From the NCBI GenBank assembly GCA_036365145.1, contig JAEOAD010000982.1, positions 4,676,001 through 4,740,000 on the forward strand: a stretch of 64,000 nt of DNA. Reading direction: 5' to 3'. A program made the translations under genes and the position numbers. Under the pieces are notes generated by a model. That model saw nothing but the letters and a program-made list of their open reading frames with translations. It was not told the origin of the DNA and ran no database searches. How positions within the stretch are numbered: the first letter of the stretch is position 1; every line of letters starts with the position of its first letter. This DNA is from Orientallactaga sibirica (lineage: Eukaryota > Chordata > Mammalia > Rodentia > Dipodidae). Positions 55,324 to 64,000 of the stretch are shown piece after piece.

Positions 55324-55589
55324 GCATTATTATTTCATATAAGTATTGCTTGCTACCTGATGAAACCACTGAAGTTCCTAAAGAAACACATTATTTCAAA
55401 TAGAAGAGAACACTATTGTAGGAACTGTTTTAGAGAAAGAGTGTGAGCCTTGTTCAAAATTATATACAAATTAAAGGAAATTATAAAGAGTGGAAAGAAA
55501 TCCAGATTCTAGTGAATATTCTGTACGCCTACCAGACAACATCTTCTTTTTTTTTCCCATAAGTTTATAACTTACTATAAAAGGACAAA

Positions 55590-56985
55590 AGATCCCTATC
55601 AACCTGCATAAACATCAAACCTAAATGGGACAAAGATCTAAATGTAAAGCCTAAAGCTGTTGGTAGGAAAAAAATGGGGAAAATACATCAAGATATAGGC
55701 ATAAACAACTGCTTTCTGAATAGGATGAAAACTGCCCAGGAAATAAAACCAATAATCAACAAATAGAATTTAATGAAATTAAAAGGTTTCTGTAAAGCAA
55801 AGGAAACTTTCCTTTGAACAAAGAAATTGCCTGCAGAAAGGGAGAAAATTTTTGTTAGCTACAAATCTGGCAAAGGTGTAATCTAAATTAATATCTAGAA
55901 TATACAAAGAACTCAAATACTAAACAACAAGAAATCAACCCAATCAATAAATTTGCTAATGAGATGAACAGTTTAAGATGAAATACAAATGTTCAGTAAA
56001 CACATTAAAAAACATCTTCAGCCTCACTAGCCATCAGAGACATGTAAATTAGAACTACATTGAGATTCTACCTCACTCCGAGCAGAATGGCAGTGTTGGT
56101 GGTTTTAATCAGATGCCTTCCATAAACTCATGTGCTCTAAATGCTTGGTGCCCAGCTGCTGGTAATTTGAGAGGTTGACACTTGCTGGAGGACTTGTGTT
56201 GTTGAGGGCAGGCTCAGGGTGTTCTAGCCAGATCCCCTTGGCCAGAGTTCAGCTCACTCTCCTGCTACAGTTTTCCACCTGCTGTGGCAGGGATGATGTC
56301 CAAACTCTGCTCCTGCTATGCTTTCTCCTGCCACCATGAATCTTCCACACAAGACTGTCAGCCAAAAGAAAAACTTCCCTCCCATCAGCTCTCTTTGATG
56401 TGATGCTTTGTCCCAGCAAAAAGAAGATAGCTATAACAGGCTGTCATTAATAAAACAAATAGCAAATGCTGATGAGGATGTGGACAGATGGGAACCCTTA
56501 TTCACTGTTGGCGAGCATGTAAACAAGCCCACCACTATGGAAATCGGGATGGAAGTTTCCCAAAATACTAGAAATAGAGCCAGCATATGACTCAACTGTA
56601 CCACTTCTGGATATTTTCCCAAAGGCTTTCAAGTCAGACCATCACAGAGATGATTGTCATTATTATTCCCAGTAGCTAAAATAAGGAACCAACTTAAATG
56701 TCCAAAATCAGAGGACAAGATAAAGACAATGTGGTATGTATGCAGAATGGAACTCTTGTAACCATAAAGAAGGTCATGTCATTTTCAGGAGAATAACTGG
56801 AGATAATCATATTAAGCCAATTCAGTTAGTCTCAGAGAGACAAATACTATGTGTTGTCTCTGAATTGTGGTTCCTAGGTTTTATGTAGATACATAAAGTC
56901 ATGCCTGTATACACAACATGAAAACACAAGTGAAACTGTCTAGGAGAACAAAGGAGACTAAATAGTGTCATTAAAAATGAGATAT
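55590..56985 (+). mobile_element. old L1 fragment (ORF2 3' part), interrupted by an LTR
   Basis: Forward L1 ORF2 C-terminal sequence: 'gggacaaagatctaaatg', 'ggcataaacaactgctttct', 'acaaagaactcaaatac', 'gatgtggacagatggg', 'gtactgtgg'-type later blocks and the 'gtctcagagagacaaatac' end. It is highly diverged from the minus-strand L1 and has many stops. Confidence 0.85.
56094..56438 (+). mobile_element. MaLR-type LTR in L1
   Basis: It starts 'tgttggtggttttaatc' and ends 'gctataaca', 345 bp. Flanks 'ggcag' (56089-56093) and 'ggctg' (56439-56443) are a 5-bp TSD with one mismatch, and L1 is continuous without it. Confidence 0.8.
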
Positions 56986-56987
56986 TA

Positions 56988-57150
56988 AGCCGAGCATGGT
57001 GTTGCACGCCTTTAATCCCTGCACTCGGGATGCAGAGGTAGGAGGATCACCATGTGTTTGAGGCCACCCTGAGACTACATAGTGAATTCCAGGTCAGCCT
57101 GGACTACAGTGAAACCCTACCTTGGAAAACAAAAAAAAAAAAAAAAAAGA
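56988..57150 (+). mobile_element. B1 SINE
   Basis: Forward B1 with A tail, first of three SINEs stacked at one target. Left target 'aaaaatgagatatta' is at 56973-56987. Confidence 0.92.
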
Positions 57151-57153
57151 TTA

Positions 57154-57370
57154 GGGGCTGGAGAGATGGTTTAGTGGTTAAGGCATTTGCCTGCAAAGCC
57201 AAAGGACCTAGTTTCAATTCCCTAGGACCCACGTAAGCCAGATGCACAAGGGGCACATGCATCTGGAGTTTGTTTGCAGTGGCTAGAGGCCCTGGTGTGC
57301 CCATTCTCTCTCTCTGTCTATCTTCTCTCTCTCTCTCTGTTTGCAAATAACTAAATTAAATTAAAAATAA
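57154..57370 (+). mobile_element. B2-like tRNA SINE
   Basis: Abuts the B1 A tail and is followed by a second perfect copy of 'aaaaatgagatatta' at 57371-57385. Confidence 0.92.
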
Positions 57371-57385
57371 AAAAATGAGATATTA

Positions 57386-57585
57386 GGGGCTGGAGAGATT
57401 TCTCAGTGGTTAACACACTTGCCTGAAAAGCCTAATGACAGGTTCAATTGCCCAGTACCATATAAAGCCAGATGCACAAAGTGGCACATGTTACTGGATT
57501 TCATTTGTAATAGCTTGGAGTGCCCATTCTCATTAATCCCTCCTTCTCATCTGTCCTCTTGTAAAAAATAAATACAGATATTTAA
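57386..57585 (+). mobile_element. B2-like tRNA SINE
   Basis: Bounded by perfect 15-bp copies of 'aaaaatgagatatta' at 57371-57385 and 57586-57600. Confidence 0.93.
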
Positions 57586-57631
57586 AAAAATGAGATATTA
57601 GGGAGTTATAGAAGGGATTTTCTCATTGTAA

Positions 57632-57690
<59 letters not shown>

Positions 57691-57691
57691 A
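57632..57691. repeat. (ATCT)n microsatellite
   Basis: About 14 perfect ATCT units. Confidence 0.95.
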
Positions 57692-58430
57692 CACACATAT
57701 TTGTTTGAAAATGACCTTAGGTAGCAAGACACCATGTACAATGTATATGTACAACTAAAATTGTAATAAAAATTAACACAAGAAATCATCATTTAGTCTT
57801 TGCCTTCACTGAGTTCCAAACATTCATGCATATATGTGTGTGTTTGTGTATTTGTATTCATATATGTATATATATATATATGATATGTGTGTGTATTGTG
57901 TTGTACATTAAAGACTTATTTTGAGCCTATGATCAGGCATTGTAAAGCTCCTCACCATGTTTCCACAGAAAATGACATGATTCATTCACATCAGCATAAT
58001 GTAGTAGTCTCTTTAGATATCTGGCCTATAGATAAAAGCTAAAAATACACATCTCTGATGTTTGACAGTTGCTTTCATCTCACAATTGTTGAAGAAATGG
58101 AATTTTCACAGATGCACAGTTTTTCCCCTTTTCTATTTTGTGCCTTGACTCTTGTTTTTTACTATGTTATGTCATTGCACCCTCTAAAAGCAGTGTTGAT
58201 GTGCAGTGATCACACACACGCCCCTGCTCAGATGAAAATATGATTTGGAAGTTTGTTTCATCAATCAATAATCTCTTTTGGCATATGCTACATTTGATTT
58301 TGTCTTTTTCTGTTCCATATTGCATGGGGCTTATATCATACTACCTCTCACCAATGAATGCATCAGATTGCAGGTTTGTGTTGGGAGGTATGCTAGGCTA
58401 ACTTCTAGATGGATGCTTTGATATCCACCC
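57692..58430. other. unique non-coding sequence
   Basis: A short TG/TA-rich run lies at 57830-57895. Otherwise no element recognised. Confidence 0.4.
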
Positions 58431-58446
58431 CCATGTGTGGCTTTCT

Positions 58447-58647
58447 ATTTTTAATATATTTTATTTATTTGTTTGATAGAAAGAGGCAGAGGGAGAGAAT
58501 GGGTGTGCCAGGGCCTCTAGTCACTGCAAATGAACTCCAGATGCATGTGCCCCCTTGTGCATCTGGCATATGTGGGTACTGGAGAACAGAACCGGGATCC
58601 TTTGGCTTTGCAGGGAAACGCCTTAACTATTAAGCCATCTCTTCAGC
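58447..58647 (-). mobile_element. B2-like tRNA SINE
   Basis: Reversed element with the perfect 16-bp repeat 'ccatgtgtggctttct' at 58431-58446 and 58648-58663. It carries 'gtgcccccttgtgcat', a variant of the CTCF-like segment. Confidence 0.94.
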
Positions 58648-58663
58648 CCATGTGTGGCTTTCT

Positions 58664-59195
58664 TGATTCTGTCATGGTCACATTCTATATATGGCAAGAC
58701 AGACTTTGAATGTGCAATTCAGTTGAGTTTAAGTAGTTTATGAGGGTGCTTCTAACTCCATCACAGGAGCCACCATCACAGCAGAGTCCTCTCTCCACTC
58801 AGTGGCAGAAGTTCAAAGACTAGAAGCAGGAGAAGTATAGGATGTGAGTCATGTCATCAGATAGTAAGAGAGACAGAAAGCCTTGAGAACCATCATAGCA
58901 GGGTGGCCACAGCCAACAGTCAGGCAGAACTTGAGACCCTCAGAATTATAGCCACAAACAATTGTGCTCTACCAGAAACATGAATACATTGGAAATGGAT
59001 ACTTACCAAGATATTCCAGGTAAGAGCCCAATCCCACCACCACCATCATATTTGCCATGTGAGACCTTGTGTGGAGGAAGTTTTAAGGTTATAGTCTTTT
59101 GTCAGGAACAGAAAACTGGTAATTTTCTAGTCAGTCTCGGACATGACTTTTGGTTATACAAGGCTTTTTTACCTTTTCTATCATAAAAAAAAGAA
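58664..59195. other. unassigned sequence, possibly old LTR
   Basis: 58710-58990 reads somewhat like a reversed LTR ('agtagtttatgagggtg'), but no ends or relatives were found in the window. Confidence 0.35.
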
Positions 59196-59200
59196 AGAAA

Positions 59201-59415
59201 AGGGCTAGGGAGATAGCTTAGTTGGTAAATTGTCCACTGTGCAAGCATATGGATCTGATCTACGTTTAATCCACAGAAGCCATGTTAAAAGGAAAATATC
59301 CTTTAATCCCAGCACTTGGGAGGTAGAGGTAGGAGGATCACCGTGAGTTCAAGGCCATCCTGAGACTACATAGTGAATTCCAGGTCAGACTGGGCTAGAA
59401 TGAGACTCTACTATC
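59201..59415 (+). mobile_element. ID-like head fused to B1 body
   Basis: 'gggctagggagatagcttag', 'gcaagcatatggatctg', then from about 59310 a normal lineage-type B1 ('tttaatcccagcacttggg', 'ttccaggtcagactgg'). Either a composite SINE or a B1 inserted in a B4. Confidence 0.7.
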
Positions 59416-59424
59416 TGGGCATGA

Positions 59425-59905
59425 GACTGGAGAGATGACTCAGTAGATACAACACTTCCCGTGTAAGCTGGAAGAATTGAGTTCAGATCCCTAGAACCTA
59501 CAGTAATGTCAGGTGGTCCATCTCTAATCCTGGTGCTTCAGAGGAAAGACAGGAGATCACTGGGGTAAACTGGCTAGCCTAGCAGAGTCAGCAATTGGTA
59601 GACTCAAGTGAGAGATCCTGTCTCAACAAAATAAGACTTTCACTGGGGACTTAGGAGATGGCTCAATGGGCAAAGGTTCTCGTTTTTAAAGTCTGCTGGC
59701 TCTGGTTCAGTTTCCTAGCTACCTACATAAAGCCAGATGGGCATTCCTTAGCAATGACAAGAGATACTCATTCACACTTGCATGCATGCATACACCCCCC
59801 TCCCCCCCACACACATTGTTTTAAGAGGAAAATGGTCCAAGAAAGCAAAACATCAACCTTTGGCCTACACATACACACACACTTGCATATGTACCCACAC
59901 ATTTA
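59425..59905 (+). mobile_element. B4 SINE split by a tRNA SINE
   Basis: Left part 59425-59644 runs from 'gactggagagatgactcag' to 'gagagatcctgtctcaac'. Right part 59826-59905 holds the B4 ending 'acatcaacctttggcctac' and CA tail. Confidence 0.65.
59645..59825 (+). mobile_element. B2-like tRNA SINE in B4
   Basis: 'ggagatggctcaatgggc', 'ctctggttcagtttcc', 'acataaagccagatggg' and a CA/C-rich 3' part. Confidence 0.65.
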
Positions 59906-60268
59906 AATGTCCGCATACAAGAAAACAAAAGACAATCCTGTAATTCCAGATCTGGGGAGGAAAAGATAGGGCTGAATCTGGTACATGCTGCCTAACTGGT
60001 GTGCTCCAGGCCAGTGATGCCCTGTTTTGCAAAATAGTAGACAACATTCCTAAAGATAACACCTGAGGTGATGGTTCTCTATAATGCATGCCTCCCACAC
60101 ACAAGTACATGCACCACTGTGCATACAGTTGTATCTGCACATGAACACACACAAAAGGAGACGGTGGGATAAGGGTGGAGACTAAATCAAACCATTCTGG
60201 AATGTTAAGTTATGTTTGAAAAGGACTCCGACATTCTTCTCGATTAATGTTTAGGAGCAGGGTGATAA
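59906..60268. other. unassigned sequence
   Basis: 60050-60150 has a CA-rich SINE-tail look. Nothing firm. Confidence 0.35.
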
Positions 60269-60282
60269 GAAAAAATCTTTCA

Positions 60283-60439
60283 GCCAGGTGTGGTGGTGCA
60301 CATCTTTAATCCCAGCACTCCGGGAGGAGGATCACCATGAACTTGAGGCCACTCTGAGACTACGTAGTGAATTCCAGGTCAGTCTGGACTAGAGTGAAAC
60401 CCTACCTCAAAAAATAAAACAAAACAACAACAACAAAAA
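60283..60439 (+). mobile_element. B1 SINE
   Basis: Forward B1 with a small deletion near 'ctccgggaggagg'. TSD 'gaaaaaatctttca' at 60269-60282 and 'gaaaaatctttca' at 60440-60452. Confidence 0.92.
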
Positions 60440-60452
60440 GAAAAATCTTTCA

Positions 60453-60856
60453 AAGAAATTGATGATAACCACAAGGTTCCTGATGCATTCCCAAGCACCC
60501 AACATGAGCCAGTTCTAAGAAAAAAAGGAGATAATCAGATAAAACAGAGAAAAGATCTTTGTGTGCTAGCACAATATAATGATAGTGTACAGGGAAGATC
60601 TCAAGAAATAAGTTTGTTGGCACCAGAAAAGAAGCAAGGACAAAGCACCGGGAGAGTTTGAGAAGGGATGACGGGAAGGAAATATGGGTCAGCCAGTGCA
60701 GAGTTGTAATAGCGTCGAACGAGAGCTAGGTGGTGGTAACCCGGTGGGCTGACCAGTGTGATACCTAGGGACATTTATATTCTAATAGGTGCTCAGGATG
60801 CTATGAATGGATCATGACAACATGTTCCTCCACAGCTCTTGCAAATCATTACCACC
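60453..60856. other. unique non-coding sequence
   Basis: No recognised element. Confidence 0.4.
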
Positions 60857-61223
60857 TGTGATGGTTTATATTGATGGCCAACTTGACAGGCCCTAGAATT
60901 ATCTGTGAGGAATCATCTAGACTAAGGCTCTGGGCATGCCTTGTAGGGATTATCTTGATTAGGTTAATTAAGGTGGGAAGACTCACCTTTGCTGTTGGTG
61001 GTGCCATCCTGGTATCCTGGACTGGATACAAAAAAAGACAATTTAGCAACAGCGTTTATCACTGTGCTTGCTCACTGTGGAATGAATGTAACCAACTGCC
61101 TCATGCTTCTGCCACCGTGCCTTCCTCATCAGGACTGTACCTTCGACTGTAAAGCAGAAACAAGCCTTTTCTCACTTAAACTGATTTTTGCCAGGTGTTT
61201 GTTTCAGCAACAACTAGTCCACA
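60857..61223 (+). mobile_element. LTR, probably MaLR-type, 367 bp
   Basis: 'tgtgatggtttatattgatg' start, 'attatcttgattaggttaat', 'gtaaccaactgcctcatgc' and a CA end near 'ctagtccaca'. No matching TSD was found. Class inferred only from layout. Confidence 0.6.
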
Positions 61224-61464
61224 AAGAAAGACTGGGATCTGTTTATTTATTGCCAAAATGCAAGTCTGTGATATGAGGCCTGCCACACCACAGGTTCATA
61301 TTTATGCAATGGACTGTAAGAAGTTTTTTCTTATCTGTGTCCCAGAACTACACTACCTAGAATGAAGGCAGTTTAGAAACCAACCATGTCGAATATAAAC
61401 TAAGTCAAACTAACAAGAAAGCCTCAAAATCCTGATGGCTATGTAAATGACACAATTGAACTTA

Positions 61465-61481
61465 TAGCCTTTCTTAATATT

Positions 61482-61524
<43 letters not shown>

Positions 61525-61702
61525 TTTGAGAGAGAGCAAGAAAGAGGAATGTAGGGAGAGAGAATGGGCACACCTCCAGCCACTACAAGTGACTTCAGAT
61601 GCATACGCCACCTTGGGCATCTGGCTTACATGAGTACTGGGGAATCAAACCTGGGTCCTTAGGCAGGCACGTGCCTTAACCACTAAACCATCTCTCCAGC
61701 CC
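61465..61702 (-). mobile_element. B2-like tRNA SINE with (TTTA)n
   Basis: A run of about 55 bases of TTTA precedes 'gagagagagcaagaaag', the body and head 'accactaaaccatctctcc'. Flanks 'gaacttata' and 'ggacttata' suggest the TSD. Confidence 0.9.
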
Positions 61703-62100
61703 CCTGGACTTATATTCATATTGTTCTTTCTTTTCAGAGGGAAAGCATCCATCTGTGAGAACATTTGTGCCCTCCTATATACCATTCCCGATTTTAGAAA
61801 ACATCACACATCTTCTAGTTGCTTAACCCCATAGCTTGCCCATTTCAGAGTTCTCTGTGGCCCTTAAAGCATTGCTAATGCACATTCTGTAGGCTGTCTT
61901 CCAAGTAAATCCACAAGAAGCCACCTCCAAGTGTTTCTGCTGCTAGTACCCCACACCAAGTTATCAAGCAAACATCCAAATGCATCCGGAGTGCTATGAG
62001 ATCTAACTGGTCTCCATTCTGCATGACTTCCTACTATAGCCGCAGTGGTTCTCTCTGTGAGTTGCTTCACAGTCCTCCATGAGTTTCCTTCTTATTCAGT
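61703..62100. other. unique non-coding sequence
   Basis: No recognised element. Confidence 0.4.
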
Positions 62101-62104
62101 TCTC

Positions 62105-62424
62105 ATCCTGTGTATGTAAATGTGTGGTGTGCATGTGTATGCATTTGCACATATATGACGAGTCTAGAAGTTGATGTTGAGTGTTTTCCTCAGTTTCTCT
62201 CCACCTTATTTTGAGAGTCAGGACCTGTCACTGAACTGAGAGCTCACCAATTCAGTGAGAGTTAACCATGCAGCACACCTGAGGGATCCTCATATCTCTG
62301 CCACCTCACTTGTGGGATTATAGACACATACCACCATACCTGGCTTTTACATGGTTTCTGGGGATCTGAACCCAGGTCCTTACGCTTACACAAGTACTTT
62401 ATGCACTGAACTTGTCCTCAGCCC
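62105..62424 (-). mobile_element. B4 SINE
   Basis: TG-rich start, 'agaagttgatgttgagtg', 'agagctcaccaattcagtg', 'accaccatacctggctttt' and head ending 'ctcagcccc'. Confidence 0.8.
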
Positions 62425-63020
62425 CAGCTCTCATTCTTACCTGTCTAATTATTAATATAGCCATCTGCTAGTTTTTTTTAACCTCTTCACATTAGTGTGT
62501 ACACTTTGTGAGTGCAGAAGATTTCTCTGCTGTGTGTATGCCCAGGAGTAAAACTTCCTGATACTTAGCAAGCATTCCAACAATGGTAACTTCAGCATAT
62601 TCCTTTTAGGACTTCATGGTCATTGGAAAGTTGGTCTCCAAATCATGAGACAGTCTCCAAAAGGTGGAAGAGAAAGAGACCTGGAAAGCCTCATTTCATT
62701 TATTTACTCATTCTCATCTCATAGCTATGCATGAGATCCTTGAATGTAATTACATAAAAGAGGCTGACTAAAAATACATTAAATGGACTGCGAATTTGTG
62801 TTATCTTGTAGTTTACATGACTGCTAAAGTATCTGTGATTTAAACCAGGAACCTATAGTTTATTTTAATATTTTATGTTATTTTGTGTATGTATTGATAA
62901 TGTTGTGAGGGAGAACAGCCTGGTACAAGACAAAGGAATTGAGATGAAATGTCCCTTTAAGGTTAATGCTTTTAATTAAAGAGTTGGGAACACTGTGCTA
63001 AGGTGGAATAGTGGGATCTA
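62425..63020. other. unique non-coding sequence
   Basis: No recognised element. Confidence 0.4.
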
Positions 63021-63151
63021 AATGAAAGTGAGAGAGGGGGGAGAGAAAGGAAGAAGTAAAAGGAGGAAGAACGGGAAGAAGACCAAAAAGAAGAAAGGAG
63101 GAGGTACAAGGAGAGTGGGGGAGGAGGAAGAATAGGAAGAAGAAAAGAAAG
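63021..63151. repeat. polypurine (GGAA-type) tract
   Basis: About 130 bases almost entirely G and A on the plus strand. It accounts for the S, P, F and L-rich reverse frames. Confidence 0.85.
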
Positions 63152-63152
63152 T

Positions 63153-63318
63153 GCTGGGCGTGGTTGTGCACACCTTTAATCCTAGCACTCCACTCGGGAG
63201 GCAGAGATAGGAGGATCGCCATGAGTTCAAGGCCAGCCTGAGACTACAGACTGAATTCCAGGTCAGCCTCAGCTAGAGTGAGACCCTATCTTGAAAACCC
63301 AAAAACAAAAAAAGAAGG
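63153..63318 (+). mobile_element. B1 SINE
   Basis: Forward B1 with a 5-base insertion near 'actccactcggg' and an A-rich tail. Confidence 0.92.
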
Positions 63319-63335
63319 AAAAAAATTATTTTAAG

Positions 63336-63472
63336 CCGGGCGTGGTGGCGCACACCTTTAATCCCAGCACTCGGGAGGCAGAGGTAGGAGGATCGTCATG
63401 AGTTCAAGGCCACCCTGAGACTATATAGTGAATTCCAGGTCAGCCTAGGCTAGAGCGAGACCCTACCTTGGA

Positions 63473-63507
<35 letters not shown>

Positions 63508-63535
63508 CACACACACACACACAACACAAACAAAA
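63336..63535 (+). mobile_element. B1 SINE with (CAA)n(CA)n tail
   Basis: Forward B1, near consensus, whose tail has become about 35 bases of CAA then about 20 of CA. Confidence 0.92.
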
Positions 63536-63835
63536 AAAAAGAAGGGAAAAACAGGAGAGAGGGAATTTCCAGAAATCTTAAAAAAACAAAAAAACAAACA
63601 AACAAAAAAACAAAGCAAGGTGGTCCCTTTTCATAAGTTTGGGGAGTAGGATAAAGGTCTACATCATATAACTCACCTCATAAGCTAAAAGCCACAAAGA
63701 CACTAGGTAGGCTCCAAGAGCTTAGGCCAGGGCCATGGGTCCTGGAAACAGGGACATGATATTGCTTTCCTGAGTAGTTTGGGGGCTGGTCTTGTCCACT
63801 GGCCCAATTGTCTAGGAAGCTGGACTTTTTAACTT

Positions 63836-64000
63836 ACTGCATGTGTTCTATGTGCATGTGCATGTGTGCATGCATGCACGTGCATGGATTCACATGCCTG
63901 TGGAGCCAGAGGAAAACCTCAGATGCTATTCTCAGGCACCATTCACTTCTTTTTGAAAAGAGTCTCTTACTGGCCTGAAGCCTCACCAATTAGACTAGAC
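63836..64000 (-). mobile_element. B4 SINE, cut by the window edge
   Basis: TG-rich start, 'ggagccagaggaaaacctc', 'cttactggcctgaagcctc' and 'accaattagactagac' are the first half of a reversed B4; the rest lies beyond the window. Confidence 0.8.

Overview
This window is non-coding rodent nuclear DNA dominated by interspersed repeats. I find no intact protein-coding gene, no rRNA or functional tRNA gene, and nothing prokaryotic. Every open frame longer than about 60 codons either overlaps a transposon or microsatellite, or lies in sequence with no recognisable protein. The repeat set (7SL-derived B1, ID, B4, a B2-like tRNA SINE and a rodent L1) points to a myodont rodent. The B1 and tRNA-SINE consensus look to me like those of a dipodoid such as a jerboa rather than mouse or rat; that species call is inference from remembered repeat patterns.

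Layout. 1-3.4 kb holds unique sequence, an old L1 3'-UTR scrap, B1, B4, MIR and two tRNA SINEs with perfect target-site duplications (TSDs). 3.4-11.5 kb is one old, nearly full-length L1 on the minus strand (5' UTR, ORF1, ORF2, 3' UTR), broken by B1, ID, tRNA-SINE and younger L1 insertions. 11.5-21 kb is scattered B4, B1 and tRNA SINEs, a MER5-like DNA transposon, an LTR and a possible 5S rRNA fragment. 21-26 kb has a tetranucleotide array containing an LTR, an LTR split by two other LTRs, and one copy of an unclassified repeat whose second copy is near 27 kb. 30.5-31.2 kb is a well preserved 711-bp class II (ERVK-type) solo LTR with a perfect 6-bp TSD. Near 32.5 kb is the 5' half of a tRNA-Cys gene between 14-bp direct repeats. 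35-44 kb has two L1 3' ends and an inverted pair of related LTRs. 44-55 kb is the least repetitive part, with ancient hAT transposons and a MaLR LTR. 55.5-57.7 kb is an old plus-strand L1 ORF2 fragment carrying an LTR, followed by three SINEs stacked at one target. 58-64 kb is more SINEs, one LTR, a polypurine tract and the start of a B4 at the edge.

Repeat families used below. B1: about 150 bp, 7SL-derived, with A-rich 3' tail. B2-like tRNA SINE: about 200-270 bp, tRNA-like head with A and B boxes, CT-rich 3' part (GA-rich when reversed) and AAAT tail; it exists in a short and a long form. B4: about 300 bp, ID-like head fused to B1-like sequence with a CA-rich tail. LTR class is stated only where termini and TSD length support it. 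No genes work together here; the biology visible is retrotransposition history and possible regulatory load from LTRs and from CTCF-like motifs inside SINEs.
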